Positions 16,658 to 25,689 of a stretch of 51,827 nt of DNA are shown here, in pieces (position 1 is the stretch's first letter; the number at the start of each line of letters is the position of its first letter). The translations under genes were made by a program, and so were the position numbers. The stretch is taken from assembly GCA_036703275.1 (NCBI GenBank), contig DATNPK010000062.1, forward strand, positions 1-51,827. The letters are read 5' to 3'. The notes under the pieces are model-generated. The model was not told the origin of the DNA. It did not search any database and saw only the letters and a list, made by a program, of their open reading frames with translations. The DNA comes from Coleofasciculaceae cyanobacterium (lineage in GTDB: Bacteria > Cyanobacteriota > Cyanobacteriia > Cyanobacteriales > Xenococcaceae).

Positions 16658-17767
16658 CTAAATTCTTGGCTTGCGACCATATATATAAAAAGTAGTGATA
16701 TCATTCCAGATACCTTGATCGGTTTGTAGGGCTTCTAATTCATTTTCAAACTCTAGTTTAGCTTGGTTCAATTGCTCTATTGAAAGGTGTGATAAAGGAG
16801 GAGGATATTGTCCTGGTGCGGGATGACAATTTCCAGACCACATTTTTTTTGTTGAATGATGTCACTGAGTCGTTCGGCATCGCTGCCAGTACCGACCAAA
16901 AGTAAGATTAAACTGCGTGTCTGGTTTTGATTACAAACTTTTTCCCAAGCATCAATTAATATATCTAACCCTTTGCGGTGTATTTCAATTCTGCCATGCC
17001 ATACTACCAATTGGCTAGTTAGGGGAATATCGAGCAAATTTCGCGCTTCATCTCGGTTTGTCGCTTGCCAATCGGTGACATCCATCGGATTAAAAATCTT
17101 GGCTATTTTATGAGAGGGAATGCCATATTTTTGTTTGACTCGCTCTATTTCGGTTTGAGCGGGAATAATCAAACCAGCACAGGCTTCAATGGTTAGAGGG
17201 CGTAAATAGCGTTCCCAGTAGCTCAGTTGAAAGTTTCCCCCCTGAAAAGTTGCCCATACGGGAATATTAATTAATTTTCCTAGCAAGACACAGGCATCAA
17301 ACCGAGCGTACTCATATTCTTGACATAAAATTGCCCGACAATTTTCTTGTTTTAACTCTCTCGCCAGCAACTTTAGAGTGGCTAAATAAGGTAACGTATG
17401 CCGATAGATTTTTAATTGCCAACGACGCAAGCCTCGGACATCTCCCACAGCTTCTTGAAGATTCCAGCCATAGGGATTGAGGAGGGGACGGCGAACTGCA
17501 TGGTAAATTTTAGGAGCGGGCAAAACACAAATTTTTGCTCCCGTAGGTATATGGGTATGGTAAGTAGGTTCGCTGACGCGATTGCTCTTTGCAGTATAAA
17601 ACGGTTTTTACTCCTGATAATTTGAGAGCATTAACATAGCCAAATAGCCAACCGCCAGTCATTTCTTGGCAAAAAGACGCAAACCAAACGTTGATGGTAT
17701 CGAGAAAATCCTCAATCAAATTGCCCCAATGAAGTAAAGCGATAGTCGGCTGCGAGGAAAAACTCAT
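16658..17767 (-). pseudogene. Glycosyltransferase (GT4-like), frameshifted and fused to a foreign C-terminal tail
   Basis: The start ATG 17765-17767 overlaps the stop of the upstream methyltransferase (TAATG). The first frame begins MSFSSQPTIALLHWGNLIED. Near 17575-17595 the frame shifts: NRVSEPTYHTHIPTGAKICVLPAPKIY continues in the next frame. That frame carries a GT4-like core (IIPAQTEIERVKQKYGIP, KIFNPMDVTDW, VVWHGRIEIHRKGLDIL, LLLVGTGSDAERL) but stops before the usual nucleotide-sugar EAMACG motif. At an A-run near 16845 it meets a third frame ending WNDITTFYIYGRKPRI, which resembles a methyltransferase C-terminus. The catalytic C-lobe is missing, so it cannot be an active glycosyltransferase. 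Confidence 0.8.
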
Positions 17768-18546
17768 TAAATTTTGTCTTCTCCTTGCTGCCACAGGTAT
17801 GCTGTTTCTGTTCCTTTGCCGTGAGGTCGATGGGAATAGTAACTCAGCCAAGTTAGAGGGCTAATTAACCTACAAATCCATTTGCGTTTGCGAGCAGATA
17901 GGCTAGAAAATGCCACATCGTGACCCAATACCGTCAGGGGATTGATAAAAGTGGCAGATTTTTGGCAGGGTAAAGTAATTAAACTGTTCAATTCTTCTGG
18001 GGTGTAGCCTCGGCGCACGTGACCCCATTCCTGCATTACTTCAATTTCTTCCGGACAAATCGAGCGCAAAAAACTGTAGTAAGGAAATCGCCAATTTTCG
18101 TTAGGGGTACTAACTAACAGATATCCACCGGGTTTTAATACTCGTAAAGCTTCAGCAATTGCTTTTTTGTCGTCGGGAATATGTTCTAGAACATCGAACA
18201 TGGTAACGGCAGCAAAAGAATTATTGGCAAAAGGCAAAGCGGTAGCATCGCCGCAAATAAAACTGACATTTTTCTGGCGGTTACAGGGTGCATCGGCAAA
18301 ATCTGGATTGAAGTCTAAATTGGTAATCTGCGATCGCGGATATAGTAAAGTGGTTAATCCTCCTTGTCCGCCACCTATTTATAAAATCTTATCGAAATAA
18401 ATATTGGGAGCAATGCGATGAATAGCACGCATTTTTTCGCGATAGAAAAACCCTAAAGTTAAAGGATAGGGAAAAGGATTTCGAGCCAGAAAGTCTTTTA
18501 CAGGTGTTTTATTGATTTTGTTTTTAAATTGTAAAGTTGATGACAT
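17767..18546 (-). pseudogene. Class I SAM methyltransferase with one nonsense codon
   Basis: The frame from ATG 18546 (MSSTLQFKNKINKTPVKDFL) runs 259 codons to TAA 17767, interrupted only by TAA at 18379-18381, immediately before the SAM-binding glycine loop (FDKIL-stop-IGGGQGG). After it come LDFNPDF, the CGDATALPF region, FDVLEHIPDD and LKPGGYLLVSTPNENW, all typical of a class I methyltransferase. A TTG at 18237 could restart translation but would lose motif I. It starts 4 bases after the next methyltransferase gene ends and overlaps the glycosyltransferase start, so it was part of the operon. A single base change would restore it. Confidence 0.82.
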
Positions 18547-18550
18547 TATT

Positions 18551-19384
18551 CTATTTTTGGTTATTAATAATTTTTATTTTTCTGGTAAGGCTTTTTTTTA
18601 AAATAATTGGTAATGCTGAAAGTACTTTTTTCAAGGACATATTTTTAGGTTTTGCTGCTTCTTCATAATTTTCAATAGTGGCTTCATAATTTTCAATAGT
18701 GGCTTCATAATTTTTAGTTGTTGCTTCATATAATTGTAAATACATTTGTGGATGAACGAGTGAATAGCGAGATTTTTCGCTTTTTTCCCAGTTATCTTTT
18801 AGCAATTCGTGCTGTTCTAAATAGTCTTTTTGAACGAACATAAAAGTATTTTGAATATACCAATATTCTACGTTTTGGTTCTGCCATATTTGAGGTCTAA
18901 TACAGTCGATCGCCTCATAGTTTTTACTTTTAAATAGTTCAATCCAATATTCTGGCCATTGCTCGTTAATATGTTGAGTTCCTCCTTGAAAAGGAATAGC
19001 TGCCGAAAATAGAATAGCCGAACCCAATCTGGTTAATGAATCTATAAAAATTTCTGCCGATTCAGCAGGAAGATGTTCTGCTACTTCTAAGGAAACGACT
19101 AAATCAAATTTTCTATCTATTGTAAAAGCTTTAGTTAAATCGAATGATACGAACTTATTTGGGGATATTGTCAGGGATTTTTGGTCTACATAATCTCCAT
19201 CAATCCCTAAAATATCTTCTATACCGTGTTGGTTAAAAACAGATAACCATTCTCCAGAACCGCAACCAATATCAACTACAGAACATGGTTGTACTAGTTC
19301 TAAAACCAAAGGAACAATCTCTTGTGCCGATTGTTTCGCTCCTTCTTTCAAATCATTAAAAAAATCTTCTGTATAAGCTTGCAT
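18551..19384 (-). CDS. Class I SAM-dependent methyltransferase with heptad-repeat tail
   Basis: The product is 277 residues. SAM motif I is VVDIGCGSGEW (36-46), then GIDGDYVD, FDLTKAF and DLVVSLEVAEHL. Between ~218 and ~245 are tandem 7-residue units NYEATIE/NYEATTK, encoded by direct 21-bp repeats, followed by a basic C-terminal tail. The tail would form a short helix, possibly coiled coil. It lies in the surface-glycan operon, so it probably methylates a sugar or glycolipid intermediate; that is inference from context. The start ATG 19384 follows a 51-base gap from the upstream glycosyltransferase. Confidence 0.85.
   Translation of the reverse strand: MQAYTEDFFNDLKEGAKQSAQEIVPLVLELVQPCSVVDIGCGSGEWLSVFNQHGIEDILGIDGDYVDQKSLTISPNKFVSFDLTKAFTIDRKFDLVVSLEVAEHLPAESAEIFIDSLTRLGSAILFSAAIPFQGGTQHINEQWPEYWIELFKSKNYEAIDCIRPQIWQNQNVEYWYIQNTFMFVQKDYLEQHELLKDNWEKSEKSRYSLVHPQMYLQLYEATTKNYEATIENYEATIENYEEAAKPKNMSLKKVLSALPIILKKSLTRKIKIINNQK
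18659..18730. repeat. 21-bp tandem repeat inside the methyltransferase gene
   Basis: Three units of GCTTCATAATTTTCAATAGTG (the third diverged) plus a partial fourth unit. They encode the NYEATIE heptads on the minus strand. A multiple-of-three unit keeps the frame, so copy number can vary without breaking the gene. Confidence 0.75.
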
Positions 19385-19435
19385 AATAGCTAACGCCTGT
19401 AAAAGTATTTAGGTATGTATCGAAAATAATAAAGA

Positions 19436-20791
19436 TTAAAGGCTGTTTTGTTTTTCGAGCTTATTATTTTTGGAGGTTGTTTTTGCTATTACTGGGTAAG
19501 ATTGCTTGACTTTACCAGGTCTATTTTGCAGATAAAATTGTATTCCTGACATACAGCCCGAAATCTCTGCAAAAAGAGTAATATGTCTAATATTAAAACC
19601 TTTAATTAAACCTTTGCTAAATAATTTTGCATACTGCTTCGGTAAAGATAAAAGTAGACGACGCAAATTGCCCCAGTGTTGATATTTTTCGAACTGAATT
19701 AAAAGTGCTGTGACATGACCGCGCATATAACTATGAAGCTGCTTTTTAAGACTATTAATATTTCGGCGATGATAGTGATAGACTACAGCAGTTGGATCGT
19801 AACGGCAAATCAAACCTTCAGCAAGAAGGCGATACCAGATTTCAGAATCTCCGCTACAGCCAGCAGCACCCATATCTAACCTTTCGTCAAAATACCCTAC
19901 TTTTTCAAAAGCTTCTCGGCGAAAAGCCATATTAGCACCAGCACCGATTTTCCAAACGGGAACGCCAACAGGCTGAAATTTTTCAAAGTAATGACGATCA
20001 AAAATAATTGTTTGATACCCTCGATTGAAGCTCCAGAATTTTTCAAAAATTAATTGTGATTCTGTTGCGAGTTCTCCTGGTAAAACTAGTCCCGTCATTG
20101 CCATTACCTTGGGATCTTGGAAATTTTGTCGCAAGCGCCAGAGCCACTGAGGATGGATTTTAACATCATCGTCGGTAAAAGCGATGATGTCTCCATTGCT
20201 ATGAGCTATTCCAGCGTTACGTGCCACATCTAAACCAGGCTGGGGTTCAAATACATATTTAATTCTCGGCATTTGTCGTACTAGCTGACGGGTGGCATCA
20301 GAACTAGGTGCATTGTCCACAACTACAATTTCTTCTGGAGGTTGTGGTAAGTTTTGTAGAGATAACAAACACTCTGATAGCTGCTGGGTGCGATCGCGAG
20401 TACAAATTACGACCGAGACAGATTTGTTTACAGAATTTGAGTAAAGTTGCTCTAGCTTGTCTAAAGGACGCTCTAGTAGGTTTTTCAAACTCTCGAAATC
20501 AATACAGGCATCTGCCGCAGGAGCGTTTGGTTTTTTGCTCTCGGCAACAGCATAATTTTTTTCGCAGTGATGAGCTTTAACTGCTTGAGTAATTGTTTGA
20601 ATCGCTAAATTCGTTAACTTATTAGCCGAGATTGGTAGTTGTTCTGAAGAAATTTCTAAATGCCCTAAAGGAATTTCGTGCCACCACAAGACAATATAAA
20701 GTCGTCCTGCTGCCAAATCTTTTGAGAGATGGGGAATTTTGTCTAGTTTTAGATGGATAATTTTCCAGGGAACAAAGTTTGACTTGCTCAT
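19436..20791 (-). CDS. Family 2 glycosyltransferase with N-terminal extension
   Basis: The product is 451 residues. Residues 1-120 are a non-catalytic N-terminal module with a related form in the neighbouring gene. Residues ~125-350 are a GT-A/GT2 domain: SVSVVICTRDRTQQLSECL, nucleotide-sugar Asp in VVDNAPSSDATRQL, metal-binding DDD at 207-209 (FTDDDVKI) and the downstream CSGDSEIWYRLLAEG region. The C-terminal ~90 residues are basic and amphipathic, suggesting membrane-surface association. Its ATG overlaps the stop of the upstream GT2 gene by 4 bases, so the two are translationally coupled. It likely adds one sugar in assembly of a surface glycan. Confidence 0.9.
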   Translation of the reverse strand: MSKSNFVPWKIIHLKLDKIPHLSKDLAAGRLYIVLWWHEIPLGHLEISSEQLPISANKLTNLAIQTITQAVKAHHCEKNYAVAESKKPNAPAADACIDFESLKNLLERPLDKLEQLYSNSVNKSVSVVICTRDRTQQLSECLLSLQNLPQPPEEIVVVDNAPSSDATRQLVRQMPRIKYVFEPQPGLDVARNAGIAHSNGDIIAFTDDDVKIHPQWLWRLRQNFQDPKVMAMTGLVLPGELATESQLIFEKFWSFNRGYQTIIFDRHYFEKFQPVGVPVWKIGAGANMAFRREAFEKVGYFDERLDMGAAGCSGDSEIWYRLLAEGLICRYDPTAVVYHYHRRNINSLKKQLHSYMRGHVTALLIQFEKYQHWGNLRRLLLSLPKQYAKLFSKGLIKGFNIRHITLFAEISGCMSGIQFYLQNRPGKVKQSYPVIAKTTSKNNKLEKQNSL

Positions 20792-22014
20792 TGGTACTGT
20801 CTCCGAATTTTTTCTATGCGGTGCTGAGAACGAGAATATTCACCAAACAAGCCGACGACTCCGCCCCAAAGTTCTACTAAAATTAAATCTGGTGGTGCTA
20901 CATATCTTCCTAATAAACTTTTGAGCAGTTGACGAAAAAGTTGTTTAAACCACCATTTAATGAGGCGCAGCCACTGAAGTCTTTTTTCAGGATCTGTTTG
21001 ATAAGCTTTCGTGGCAAAAGCCATCAAGCTCAAACCCCAAGTCCAATGTTGGTGGCGTAACTGCTTGTATTGTTGGCGATGTTGGTGAAATACAAGATAT
21101 CTAGGCTCGTATATCAAGGAGTAGCCAGCGCGAATGACACGGTAGAAAATATCGTGATCTCCCCCGCCAGGAAGCGGTTTACCAGTATCTAAAGCTTCGT
21201 CAAAGCCGCCTATTTGCTGGAGAATTTCTCTGCTAAAAGCCATGTTACACCCGACTCCAAATTCTCCCGAACCGCAAGGATATAAATAGTTTTCAGGACG
21301 AGATTGATCGTAACGAATTTTGTTAAAGCTACGTCGAAAATTCCAGCCCGATCGCGACTCGAATAATATTTGAGCTTCGGTAGCCAATTCGTATGGCAGT
21401 ACTAACCCCGTAAAGCCTCCTGCATCGGGGTTTTCTGCCCAAGCTTCTAGAAAACCATTCAGCCATTGAGAATCGACTACTACATCATCATCAATAAAGG
21501 CTAAAAAATCTCCTGTAGCATTATTTAAAGCCTGGTTGCGGGCAAAATTCAATCCTGGTTTGGGTTCTCGAACATAGTTCACCCTATCTAGAGACTCTAT
21601 TAATTCCTTGGTACGATTATCACTAGGAGCATTATCGACTACCAAAATATTCCACCAATTCTCTTCTAAATCGTTAGCTCTAATTTTTAGCAGCGACTGT
21701 AAGCATCTTGCCAGATTATCGGTACGATCTTTAGTACAAATTGCCACTGTCAGAGATGGTTTCGCAATTGGCTTGGGAGCAGGTGTTAATTCTTCTCTAA
21801 TGCTTTCTTCAATCAGCTTATTACCAAGTTTTTTGGAGAGCGTCGCACCTAACTCTTCTGGAGTTATTATGCTTTTGGCTGGTAAGGCTCGCATCAAGAA
21901 TCCAATCGGTCTATTTTTACGACGCACGATTAGAGCAACACCCGTTTCTTCTGTAGATAAGCCTATAGTAGGCAAAGGTTCGGTAACTTCGAGATTCCTA
22001 AGCAAATAAGACAT
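20788..22014 (-). CDS. Family 2 glycosyltransferase, paralogue of the next gene
   Basis: The product is 408 residues and has the same plan as its downstream neighbour. There is an N-terminal module of ~85 residues, then the GT2 core (LTVAICTKDRTDNLARCL at 88-105, VVDNAPSDNRTKEL, DDD at 175-177 in FIDDDVVV, and GGGDHDIFYRVI). The C-terminal region is rich in Trp/Leu/Arg and probably lies on the membrane. The two genes overlap by 4 bases and look like a tandem duplication that diverged in acceptor or donor use. It sits 16 bases after the ABC exporter gene. Confidence 0.9.
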   Translation of the reverse strand: MSYLLRNLEVTEPLPTIGLSTEETGVALIVRRKNRPIGFLMRALPAKSIITPEELGATLSKKLGNKLIEESIREELTPAPKPIAKPSLTVAICTKDRTDNLARCLQSLLKIRANDLEENWWNILVVDNAPSDNRTKELIESLDRVNYVREPKPGLNFARNQALNNATGDFLAFIDDDVVVDSQWLNGFLEAWAENPDAGGFTGLVLPYELATEAQILFESRSGWNFRRSFNKIRYDQSRPENYLYPCGSGEFGVGCNMAFSREILQQIGGFDEALDTGKPLPGGGDHDIFYRVIRAGYSLIYEPRYLVFHQHRQQYKQLRHQHWTWGLSLMAFATKAYQTDPEKRLQWLRLIKWWFKQLFRQLLKSLLGRYVAPPDLILVELWGGVVGLFGEYSRSQHRIEKIRRQYQ

Positions 22015-22030
22015 AGTTAATCCAATTTAT

Positions 22031-23830
22031 TTATAATTCTTTGCCAACATAGGTATTGCGATTCTGTAAAGCATAGAGTTTGGCAAATAATCCTTGATGC
22101 TGTAGTAATTGTTGGAGATTGCCTCGTTCGATAACCCTGCCTGCTTCTAAGACGATAATCTGATCCGCTCCTTCAATTGTGGACAATCGATGGGCGATCG
22201 CAATTACCGTACATTTTTTACTGAGTGTCGCGATCGCTTCTTGGATTATGTTTTCGGCGATGCTATCGAGAGCGTTGGTAGCTTCATCTAAAATAAGAAT
22301 TTCTGGTCGACTAATAATTGCTCTGGCTAGAGCAATACGCTGTCTTTGACCTCCAGAAAGCCGCACGCCCCGATCCCCTACTATGGTGTCGTAGCGATCG
22401 GGAAATTGTTGAATAAATTCATGGGCGTGGGCGAGTTTTGCCGCCTGAATAATTTCTGCTTCTGTAGCGTTTAAACGACCATAGGTGATATTTTCCCTGA
22501 TGGTGGTACTAAACATATAAATATCTTGGCTGACTATAGCGAGACGACTGCGCCAGTCACTTAGATTTAATTGCTCTAGAGGGCAACCATCAACTTTAAT
22601 CTTTCCCTCATTGGGATCGTAAAAACGGTAGAGTAAATTAATCAGGGTAGATTTGCCCGCTCCTGAAGTACCCACTAAAGCCGTAGTTTTACCTTTGGGA
22701 ATACAGATAGAGATATCTTGAAGTGCAGTTTTTTCTCCAGATTTATAAGCAAAACTAACGGCTTCAAAAGCGATCCCTTTTTTTAGACCTTTAAAAGGGA
22801 TATTTCCAGAACGAATGTAGGGTTTGTCGGAGCAATCCAACAAATACATTACCTCATCTACAGAGGTGCTTAGAGAAGATAACGCGACTCGACAACCATC
22901 TAATTGTCTGACTTTTGGCTGAAGGCGATAGAGAATAAAAATAAAAGTCAATAGAGTTGGTAGAGCAGTTGAATTTTGCCTTAGTGTTATTACCAACATA
23001 CTCACTAGTAGAATACCCGAAAGAACTTCTGAAAGAGGATTAACAATTCCAGACAATACATCCATTTGAAAAAAGGTATTTCTTACAGCTTTTGAAGCAC
23101 GATTAAAACGAGCTTGTTCGTAATTTTCTCTACCAAAATGTCTAATTACTTTCATGCCGCTCAATCCTTCCCACATCTGTTTGGTAAGAATTTGATTGGC
23201 TTCTACCGCTTTTTGTCCCAGTTTTTTACTTTGAAGAGTAACAAACATAATTATATAAGAAATAAATAAAAGGGCTGCTGATACTAATAAAGTTAGTTTC
23301 CAAGAAATCAGCAAAAGCAAACTTACAAAAACAAAAATCGTACAAATATCAATAATCAAGCCAAATAAAACTGATAGAGCATCGCTTGCACGCCAGGTTT
23401 CACTTGCAAGAGTATTAATTAGTTTTCCCAAATCCTGTGTATCTAAAAAACTGTAGCTGACATTAAGAAATTGACGAAATATTCCGATTCGCAGATGATG
23501 ATTGAGGCGACAATTGTACCAGCTAAAGATTATAGTGCTACTAAAATTTAAGCTGCTTTTAAGAATAATAGTTCCAAAAATAGCACAGCCAATTATTAAC
23601 AGACGACCCTGAGAGGATACATTAACCAATAAGCGATCGATAAATTCTAAAAAATAATTGTTATTTACTCCTAAAGAGTCAACCGATTCTATACTTTGTA
23701 GTAATGGTATAAATAAACTAATTCCCAATCCTTCTGCAAGTGAGGCTAAAAATCCTAAAGTAACAATCATTGGAGTTACCCAGGGATATAATTTAAGTAA
23801 TGGTAATAAACTCTTAATAGTTGTCCCCAT
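22031..23830 (-). CDS. ABC exporter, fused permease-ATPase (MsbA/PglK type)
   Basis: The product is 599 residues. Residues ~15-300 form a six-helix ABC exporter domain and ~350-599 the ATPase. Walker A is GTSGAGKS (387-394), the signature is LSGGQ (491-495), Walker B ILILDE (511-516) and the H-loop His 547. All catalytic residues are present. Half-transporters of this type work as homodimers and flip lipid-linked oligosaccharides or lipids across the inner membrane. Its position in the middle of a run of glycosyltransferases supports a flippase role for the glycan made by this operon. The start at 23830 follows an 84-base gap after the upstream glycosyltransferase. Confidence 0.93.
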   Translation of the reverse strand: MGTTIKSLLPLLKLYPWVTPMIVTLGFLASLAEGLGISLFIPLLQSIESVDSLGVNNNYFLEFIDRLLVNVSSQGRLLIIGCAIFGTIILKSSLNFSSTIIFSWYNCRLNHHLRIGIFRQFLNVSYSFLDTQDLGKLINTLASETWRASDALSVLFGLIIDICTIFVFVSLLLLISWKLTLLVSAALLFISYIIMFVTLQSKKLGQKAVEANQILTKQMWEGLSGMKVIRHFGRENYEQARFNRASKAVRNTFFQMDVLSGIVNPLSEVLSGILLVSMLVITLRQNSTALPTLLTFIFILYRLQPKVRQLDGCRVALSSLSTSVDEVMYLLDCSDKPYIRSGNIPFKGLKKGIAFEAVSFAYKSGEKTALQDISICIPKGKTTALVGTSGAGKSTLINLLYRFYDPNEGKIKVDGCPLEQLNLSDWRSRLAIVSQDIYMFSTTIRENITYGRLNATEAEIIQAAKLAHAHEFIQQFPDRYDTIVGDRGVRLSGGQRQRIALARAIISRPEILILDEATNALDSIAENIIQEAIATLSKKCTVIAIAHRLSTIEGADQIIVLEAGRVIERGNLQQLLQHQGLFAKLYALQNRNTYVGKEL

Positions 23831-23914
23831 ACTAATATATATATGTTGTATAGCAATTTATTTTTCTCAAAAACATCAAAATAATATACTTGTATATTTC
23901 TAAAAACTAACTAT

Positions 23915-25099
23915 TTAATTTAGATTGCGATGCCAGCTATTTTCTAATTTGTTTAATTTTAATACTCCATTCCATCTATATTTTAATATTTTTTTGTATG
24001 GACTTATAAACCCTCTTGGTTGCGATCTAATAATTTGAATTTCTATTTTTTCTAGATAGTTTAATACGCGATTTTTAGGCATGAAAGTTTTCTTGTTTTT
24101 GAATTTATATAGTCTATTTTTTATTTTTGCAATTATTAAATTGGGTAACTTTTTTTCAAGGTTTAGCAGTATAAAATTTTTATACACACCCAGCTTCAGT
24201 AACATTTGAATATCGGTCTTAATAATTTCGGATAATAAATACATTGTTGTTGCATATTCTTGAGTTTTACAGCTTTTTTCTAATAAATAATTATAAAAAT
24301 TACTTTTGCTCCAGCAATAAATATGCTTTGGTATATTTGGATACTTCAATCGCACATCTGTCATGACCGAATTATACGATTTAGCCATTTTAAGATAGTT
24401 GTTAGACATACTGTTAAATAATTGACGATATCCAACTAAAAATTTAGGCACTACTTTAAACTGATAAAATTCAGCAATACGCAAATATAAATCCCAATCT
24501 TCGCATCCTTGAGCATCTTGTTGTTTTAGTCGCTCGTTATAATTACCTACTTTTCTAAAACAGGAACGATGAATTAATGGTACGCTGGCATTCCCAAGAA
24601 AATTGCGATAAATCAAAGGTAAATAAACTTGCCCTTCTACGCTTATTGCTTTTAATAAATAAAAAGAGTCTAGCGAATTACAACAATTTTCGATTCGATC
24701 TTCTTCGTCAATTTGGACTGACCAAGTATAAACTAATCCTACCGATGCTTCGGAATATGAAAATACTTCTACTTGCTTTTCTATTTTCTGAGGATACCAA
24801 ATATCGTCGGCATCAATAGGGGCGATATATTCTCCTTTGGCTTTAGCTATAGCTAAATTTCTGGCTTTAGCTACCCCTGAGTTGGGCTGTTGTAGTAAGA
24901 TTATCCGACTATCTTTTTTAGCGATCGCCTTCACTATTTCCGCTGTGCGATCCGATGAACCATCATCTACTACTAAAACTTCTATATTCTTATATGTTTG
25001 ATTGAGAATAGAATCAAGAGTTCTAGCAATAAATCGCTCTGCATTATAAGCTGGTATGATTGCAGATACCAAAGGATTCATTAAATTGGTATTTAACAC
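23915..25099 (-). CDS. Family 2 glycosyltransferase (first gene of the glycan operon)
   Basis: The product is 394 residues. GT2 core: VSAIIPAYNAERFIARTLDS, ILNQTYKNIEVLVVDDGSSD, NSGVAKARN and the acidic metal site IDADDIWYP. The C-terminal ~130 residues are Lys/Tyr/Asn-rich, with low similarity to the catalytic family. An ATG a few codons in (MNPLVSAII) is an alternative start. It is the most upstream gene of the minus-strand cluster, so the operon promoter should lie in 25100-25300; I could not pick out clear promoter boxes. Confidence 0.9.
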   Translation of the reverse strand: MLNTNLMNPLVSAIIPAYNAERFIARTLDSILNQTYKNIEVLVVDDGSSDRTAEIVKAIAKKDSRIILLQQPNSGVAKARNLAIAKAKGEYIAPIDADDIWYPQKIEKQVEVFSYSEASVGLVYTWSVQIDEEDRIENCCNSLDSFYLLKAISVEGQVYLPLIYRNFLGNASVPLIHRSCFRKVGNYNERLKQQDAQGCEDWDLYLRIAEFYQFKVVPKFLVGYRQLFNSMSNNYLKMAKSYNSVMTDVRLKYPNIPKHIYCWSKSNFYNYLLEKSCKTQEYATTMYLLSEIIKTDIQMLLKLGVYKNFILLNLEKKLPNLIIAKIKNRLYKFKNKKTFMPKNRVLNYLEKIEIQIIRSQPRGFISPYKKILKYRWNGVLKLNKLENSWHRNLN

Positions 25100-25524
25100 C
25101 TAATTAAACGTTCTCAAAAAAGTCTTTTTATGGTTTTAAGAATAATACAGCAAACCAAGTCTTTATAATATAAAAATTAGATAAATATTAGCTTAACTAC
25201 TTATATTCAGAGTGTTAGGTCTACCCCCCTCTCATCCAGACCCCCGCCACTACATACACCTACTTGGTGGGAGAGTGCTGGGCTTTTGGCAGGAAACAGC
25301 AATTCTCATTTTAAGATTTCATGACATAAAAACCCTTGCACAATAAGGGTTTAAGAATTCTTAAAGATCCTGGGTATCGCTGAAATGGCGTAAACTCGTT
25401 TCAAAATGAGAATTGCTGGAATAGATTAAGTCAGCCTAATTTGCTTCTTATTTGGTTTTAAGCTGGATTGTATCTGCAAACTCCAAGTAAGACCAGCTAC
25501 TTAAAGTATTGATTATACAAGGTA
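25100..25524. other. Operon-upstream gap with MITE-like element
   Basis: Non-coding DNA between the glycan operon and tRNA-Pro. It has a C-rich stretch at 25222-25258 (CCCCCCTCTC, CCCCCGCC), the inverted-repeat element at 25297-25418, and no open reading frame of note. Confidence 0.5.
25297..25418. mobile_element. MITE-like element with 16-bp perfect terminal inverted repeats
   Basis: CAGCAATTCTCATTTT at 25297-25312 is the exact inverse of 25403-25418. The 122-base interior is non-coding and holds a smaller hairpin (ACCCTT...AAGGGT near 25331). The end sequence AGCAATTCTCAT recurs at 43434, which supports a dispersed non-autonomous element mobilised by a transposase elsewhere. Confidence 0.6.
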
Positions 25525-25598
25525 TCGGGATGACAGGATTTGAACCTGCGACATCCTGCTCCCAAAGCAGGCGCGCTACCAAGCTGCGCTACATCCCG
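25525..25598 (-). tRNA. trnP-UGG: tRNA-Pro (anticodon UGG)
   Basis: A 74-base cloverleaf on the minus strand. The acceptor stem CGGGATG pairs with CATCCCG and the discriminator base is A. The anticodon stem CCTGC/GCAGG encloses the loop TTTGGGA (anticodon TGG). The T-arm is GTTCAAATC. CCA is not encoded. Confidence 0.95.
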
Positions 25599-25689
25599 TT
25601 GTATTTTTCATACTTAGCTAGAATAGCACAATTTGACCTAATAATTATTGACAACTGCCGGGATCGATAAAGTTTCTCCAATATCTAGC

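Noticed and set aside
4600-18546. Several genes carry in-frame TAA codons, suggesting TAA recoding to an amino acid.
   Set aside because: Many intact genes end in TAA at the expected place (for example amt, the methyltransferase at 17767 itself and hflX), and the broken genes also carry frameshifts, so ordinary decay explains it.
18659-18730. Regular direct repeats considered as a CRISPR array.
   Set aside because: The 21-bp units are contiguous with no spacers and encode protein heptads.
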